This document shows, one piece after another, positions 58,101 to 64,000 of a stretch of 64,000 bases of DNA. The number at the start of each line of letters is the position of its first letter. The stretch's first letter is position 1. The DNA is from Zonotrichia leucophrys gambelii (taxonomy: Eukaryota > Chordata > Aves > Passeriformes > Passerellidae). The DNA lies in the NCBI RefSeq assembly GCF_028769735.1, contig NC_088173.1:20152038-20216037 (forward strand), written 5' to 3'. Under the pieces are notes generated by a model that searched no databases, was not told the origin of the DNA, and was given only the letters and a program-made list of their open reading frames with translations. The position numbers were made by a program, and so were the translations under genes.

Positions 58101-61100
58101 GAAAGAAAGTTGTCAGTCTGAGTGTGCCACCTACATGAAACAGCTGTTAGGGCTGAGACAGACACAGCAGCTGCACAAAGCCTCCCCAAAGATGCAAGTC
58201 GTAGACATTTTCATTCAAACACCAAGAAAACAGAATATCAGCACCAAACCAAGTGAATTACAAGCTAACAGATAATGCATGGCACAAGTCAAAAGATTAG
58301 TTAAGTAGCTAAAAAGATAGAGGTAAAATCTTTTATATGTTTTTCCAACATGCAGAATTTAGAAAAGAGAAAAGGTAGCTTCCAAACCATTCAATGGAAT
58401 TGAGGTATTATTGAATTGTAATTATTTCAGATAATAAAATCCCTTTCAAAGATGAAGAACAAAATTAATAAAACATTTATACATTAATAGACTACTGCTG
58501 GTATGGGCAAATCAGTTTGATCTCAACTTCAATTTAACATCCCAGCATTTCAGTGACAGTAATCACAAAATTAAGTAAAAAAATTATTGTTTGTGTTAAG
58601 ATGAAGGATTAAATTTTTATACACTACAGGAGAGTAGTGGTTTCCTGGTCATACACCTTTGTAAGCATATTTCCCTGGGTGCTTTCTTGTTCCACAACAC
58701 CCAGGCAAGTCAGATATGAATGGTTCCCCCTGAAGGAATCCTGGTACAAGGACAGCACAATCATGGCCAAAACCAGCAGAGTACAAGCATTGCACAGCAA
58801 CCCTGAGGGGGAAGCAGCAGCAGCAATCTAGGGAGAGGAAACATAATAATAATAAAAAAAAATTAAAAAGGAATAACTACTTAGATAAGCTATCTGGCTC
58901 TAGCAATACCAGTCTTCAAGAAATTCCACAACCATAACATATTTCCTCTAGTGTTATAAGTAGTTACTATGGAGTAGAAAGGAATAAGGAACTCAGGAAT
59001 TAGGGAGAGAACTCTCCTAGTAATTTTTTTCTGCTATGACAATAAGAAGCCACAGCAACACTTTCTTTATAACTTGGCATTAGAGCATAAGAAGCATGTC
59101 ACAATAATGTTACAATAAAGCAGCACTGATATATGTGGAACCCCTCCCCTTCTGTACCTTCCCCTCATCTATGGGAAATGAAAAAAATGTTCATTTTCTC
59201 ACAGACAGAAAACCCCAAGTAGGCTAAAGTAGTACCTTGAAAACAGAAAATCCTGAATAATCATTCAGTACAACCAAAGATTTATACAGAAAGCCAAATG
59301 GCACAGAAAGGAAAGTGCATATCTAAGGGATTATCTGGCATTTAGGATCAAGGTTGACAACATACCACATGAAATAAATATTGCTCCATTTGCATCATTT
59401 TATATTTAAACATGGAGAATTATTAAACTGTATATAAATAAACCCCTATTATAGGTTTCAGAAGTGATTTTCATTATCAGCTGCAGCTTCCTGTTTCCAT
59501 CATTTTTGTCTGAAGCTCACTTAAGTCATTCCATCTCATATTTTAGCACATCATTCTGTGACTTGGCTCTGTGAAAAAGACAAGGAAAGAAATAGCTAAA
59601 TAGCTCTTAATGCTGCTTTCTTTGGCAGTGATCCAGTGCTTAATACAGTCAGTTCTGGGTATTGGACCAAGGCAATTCTACATTTCTTTCTTCATATTCA
59701 GTAGTTGTCTCCTACCATATTTTTTTTCTTACCAGAGTACAAATTTTAGTCAACAAAACTAAAAAGCTGAAGGCTGATTCCTTAACTCTGTATCATCCAA
59801 TTCATGTAATTGTTTAATATAGAAATGATGAGTCTCATGAATCACAACTATTTTCCTTGCTTGCCTCTGAATACTGTTTCCTCCCTCTCCCTCCCCCCTT
59901 TGTAATTTAAGTGGTTGAGTTTTATTTTCCCATGGAGACTCTGTACAGCTGCTGATTATTTTTTGGACACAGCAAGTAAAAGAGAAAGTGAAAAATGAGC
60001 CTCAGAGTTAGTGAAGTGACAGTAAATGTACAGTGGAAAAGTATTGATGTTTTCCAATGCCTAATACCAAGTTATTAAGTAAATTTAATATTTGATACAT
60101 CAGATTCTTACATAGCTTATTATTCTGAGCAATTTTAGCCATGAGAATACTTGAGACAGAACTTATTCCATCATTGCAATATTTTGCCTCTTGATGGCAA
60201 AAATGAAACCTCATTTCATCTTTGCATTTATTTGTTTGCTATTGAAAAGCACTATCCAGCATAACTACTAAAAGCTTTTTAAAATCCTTGTTTCTAACCA
60301 GAAAAGAGTATTAGCTTTCTGCAAGTACTCTGCTGCAAGCCAGCAGAATCCCCGCCCCGCTCTGAAGAGGATTATGGCACTGAGTCCACACTTACTCATT
60401 TCCTAGTTTTTGGCACAGTGGTAATTCAAGTGTCATCCACAGAACTCAAGCGGGGGAGGCAGGGGAGAGGACAACAAAAAAACACACAACTTCAGCTTTC
60501 TCCTGTGCCTATAATTTCTTTACAAGGCTGTATTTATCCCCAGACTTGTGAGGCTGCAACCACTATTGCCACCTCCAGGCTGCCACAAATTGATTAGGTT
60601 AAATTGTGCAAATTTGCACTGGGATTTTCATAAGGACTTACAGTTTCCTGCTTGTTTGTAGCTGATTATCAGGCTGATGCATCACAAGCAAAATAAAATC
60701 AATCCTCTGGTGAGAAACACCTGAGTCCCATGAATCTAAATAGAGATGATTCTGTGGTGTAAAATGGTAGCTATGTGAAGGTTCAAAAATTTCATAAATC
60801 TTAAAAGAAAGTACACAGTTATACCTTGGATAGGCTATTTCCATAAAGTCAGCCTCATGTTGATCCTCATTTTATAGGGCATTTTAGCTTGCACGTCAAA
60901 CTGAACACCAAAGGGCCAATTCAAATAACACATCCTGACTTGCTCTCCATGTCAATTATTCTTCTCTTCTTGCCCTCATTAAGACACTGCAGCTCCTCAA
61001 GCACTGCTCACCAGCAGATTTCTCATGCTCCTTTCTAATAGCAGCCCATATGTTAGCAGGAACAGCGTCCCAGGGTCCCTTTGCCATCCCACTCGCAGAC

Positions 61101-64000
61101 ACTGCTTCTCCCCTCTCAGCTACAACAGCCTTAATTGCAGCTGCTGTTTGCACGGATACAGAGAAGAAAGATACTAAGTATTTAAATTTTTTTAATGTAT
61201 TTGTTTCTTAATTAATAAAGACGTTACTGCCTAAATTATTTTCAGAGGGTTTTCCGATGTCTTTTTACAATTTAGCAGCTGAAACAAAGTACATGAGCCA
61301 AACATGATGTTTCTAGCCAGCTCACCCTGGGCTAGCATGGTCTGCTGGCTTTGAGGGCTGTGTCTTTTGACAGCAACACAGTGGTGACCTTAAATAACCT
61401 CTTAATAGATCTCTGGAAATAGGAATTACACAAGATGCTGAAAATACTAAGCCTCTTTAAAGCTCAGAGAAAATACAAATATTTAATATAGCTAACATTC
61501 AGAGCAAATATGCCAAATTAAATATTAACCTTTTCAGAGGATTGCTGTTTAGCCTATGGCACTAAGGATCTAATATTTCAAATTTCTTTCACTATTAACA
61601 TTTTAGAAATGGAGAAGTGTAGTAGGTTCTTTAACTCCTAAGTGATCTTCTTTCTTTATTCTTTTATGCTTTCAAAGCAAACAGTTCAGAAATAAACATG
61701 AATATGTAGAAAACCAAGGAAAAGCACTTGACCAAGTAAAGAGCAGTCAGAAAACGTACTACTGTATCACTTACCCCTTAAGCAGACCATACGTATTATT
61801 ACCGTGCTTAAAAACCATTTTCATTTAACTCTTGGACATGGTGCTGGAGACAAATCCTATATTATCAAAAAGCATACTCCTGTAAATATTTGAGAGACTT
61901 GTGTTCCACATGTGGGAGGAAAAAAAAGCCAGACATACAAAACATGCTTTCTTCTACCCACTATCTCTTCTCATATGAATTCTGCTCTGTAAATTGTAAT
62001 CCTCCACATCCACGTTTCTCACATACAAACTGTGTCAGTACACACACTTGTTGTGTTTCCCCAAGTTAATATAAGAGTAACTGAAAATAGAATTCCTAAT
62101 AAAGAACAAACCAGTAAGATTTGCTGAGCCAGTGCTCTAAAGCAGAGCTCTTTAAGGTACTGGTATTTGAATATGAGAGTGCTCAAATAATACCGTGTAT
62201 TTTGGGACAGATAAGATTTCAGGTGAATGATCCTGGGTCACTCCCTATGTTTGGAAATAAATGCTTTAAATTTTCTGTTCACAACTAAAATATCCACAGA
62301 CTGTCATTTTATAAAAACTGATCTGCTTGAAGTTCTTTTAGGAAGACAAGAGTTCAGATTGTGGATTGGTAGCATGAATACTGCTTCATTTATTAAAGAA
62401 CTGTAATATCACAGCCCTCTTGTGAAAACCATAAGTTATTCAGTTATTAGATATTCCCAAAAACTCAGATCCCAAAAATAAAAAAAAATTATCATAACAC
62501 GACTATTACTGGTATAAACACATTCATGTAGATAAGTCATCCAAATGGCATATAAAAACTAATTATAAAAGTATCATCTAGAAGCACCTTCCCTACTGGG
62601 AAAATGAGTGGCATGATTTATAAATTATTCTTGCACTTGTTCTTAAAGTACATTTCTTTCTATACCTGAACAGGAAAAAAAGAACCACATTTAAAGATAG
62701 TCAGCTTTTTAGTACAATCAGTAGAAACACATCACCAGAATCTTTTAGAAATGTCATGTTCATTTTCAACTGAAGGACTGACAGATTAATCTTAGAACTA
62801 ACAAATACCAAAAAAATATATAAGGCAGAATGGGGATAGAAGAAAATTGTCATGTAATCTACAAGACATAATGTTGAAAAAAAAGAAAAAAGAAAAATCC
62901 TTTGCTACAGGAGTTAATTGTTTTTTCCATGGCAGACAAAAGTAAGAAGCATAGCTTTTAACTTTGATGAATGTGTTAGAAAATCCTGAATGCACAAGGG
63001 ACACTTCAGAGAGCAGTAAATGACCTAACACAAAGGTTGAGAACAGAAGACATCTTCATGTGCTAAAATGACTTCATTTGTTTTCATAAAACATGGGAGG
63101 AACATCTGTCAGGACAGGAAAGCATTCTGGAGCAACTTAAGGCATCAGAGCTGAAATTGGCAGGAGGGATTTGGGGGTTGGATTTTTTTTCTGAATGCTT
63201 GTTGGCTTTGACAAAGGGTACTTCACATTTCTGTGACCTAGAGAAAGTGAGCTAGAGCCTTAGAGCTCAAGACTGCATAGAAAGGATTGCAAGGTGCCTA
63301 GAAATCATGAGAAAATATAGGAAATGAAAGACCTATGGAGTATGGATTTCAGGAGATTAAAAGAAAAACTTAGAAAATGGATATCAGTGCTACTCCACCT
63401 GCAACAGCTCAGTCAATTTGGAAGAAAACACCAAAAAAGCTTCCAAGTTACCAAAACCAATACTTCTATTCCCAGTCCTATGCCTGAGTTACTTGATTGA
63501 TCCCACCTATTTTTATCAATCTGTGGTATCTCAAGAGGTATTTATTGGATTTGCACTGAAATAAGTTATCTTGATAAAATGAGACAATAACCTCAAGGAA
63601 ACAGTGCACTCTGCTAACTGCACAGGGATCCTTCAGTACTAACAAAGCACCTGAAAGGCAAAACGCAAGAGCCATTGCTGGTTCCCCAGCCTGCGCTAAC
63701 AAAGAGCAGTGCTACTGCTGAGCTGATGGTGACAACCAGCCTGTCCCCACCTGGCAGGTGTTGCACAGCATCTCTCTCTCCTGAAGCACTGCACTGGTGC
63801 TCTTTAAAGAGCATCCACAGCCCCCAGCCTCAGCAAAGCTTCACGTGCCACCACAAAAACATCATCTGCCTGACTATTGTCACCAGATCAACAAATATGG
63901 TATTTTGAATTTGGAATCTAATGTTAGTTCCAGCATGGGAGTGGGAAAATAACCTTTCTTTCTAATGATAACACTGTTTTACATTTGGTACATGGATTTT

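Larger units (their letters stand above)
49402..64000 (-). other. TLL1 intron 1, 3' part (14.6 kb, no exon recognised)
   Basis: This is the longest exon-free stretch. It is AT-rich, with somewhat GC-richer patches near 54.1-54.8, 56.2-56.4, 60.95-61.15 and 63.65-63.85 kb. I looked on the minus strand for the signal-peptide exon, with its DYKDPCKA-like end, and did not find it, so exon 1 and the promoter should lie beyond 64,000. Contents I can name are a hairpin at 55,083-55,130, a 12-base triplication at 54,303-54,338, a pyrimidine-rich stretch around 49,950-50,110, and an exon-like segment at about 52,460-52,502. Confidence 0.8.

Noticed and set aside
60956..61153. 65-codon minus-strand frame with protein-like composition in intron 1
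   Set aside because: I considered it as the missing exon 1 or a pseudogene. It has no hydrophobic signal peptide, no DYKDPCKA-like end and no proper donor.

Overview
The window is vertebrate genomic DNA. It covers the middle of one large, intron-rich gene on the minus strand: TLL1 (tolloid-like 1), a secreted astacin-family metalloprotease of the BMP1/tolloid group. Fifteen coding exons can be placed to the base between 1,939 and 49,401. Each has AG/GT borders, and the reading frame runs unbroken through all of them: 2,019 coding bases, about 673 codons, roughly residues 56-729 of a protein that is about 1,013 residues long in human. I number them exons 2-16 by analogy with the human gene. 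The signal-peptide exon, promoter and 5' UTR lie beyond 64,000. The second EGF domain, CUB4, CUB5 and the 3' UTR lie beyond position 1.

The likely source is a bird, or less likely another sauropsid. The introns are AT-rich, only 0.8-7.1 kb each apart from intron 1, and poor in repeats. The transposons I can recognise are very old, degenerate relics, including a CR1 LINE 3' end in intron 5. No young Alu-, B1- or L1-like elements are visible.

Layout from right to left, in the direction of transcription: 64,000-49,402 is the 3' part of intron 1, with no recognisable exon. 49,401-43,043 holds three exons for the propeptide, the activation site and the start of the protease. 41,047-28,727 holds four exons for the rest of the astacin domain, with the zinc motif in the exon at 33.7 kb and the Met-turn in the exon at 31.9 kb. 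22,535-16,473 is CUB1 (three exons), 15,690-9,688 is CUB2 (two exons), 8,214-8,089 is the calcium-binding EGF1 domain, and 5,233-1,939 is CUB3 (two exons).

No second protein-coding gene, RNA gene, CRISPR array or intact mobile element could be supported. The open frames elsewhere are short, lack splice or homology support, and look like chance. I found no new biological system. The most notable local features are one exon with extreme GC3 in an AT-rich gene, three ancient repeat relics in one intron, a near-perfect hairpin in intron 1, and an open read-through extension after the CUB3 exon.
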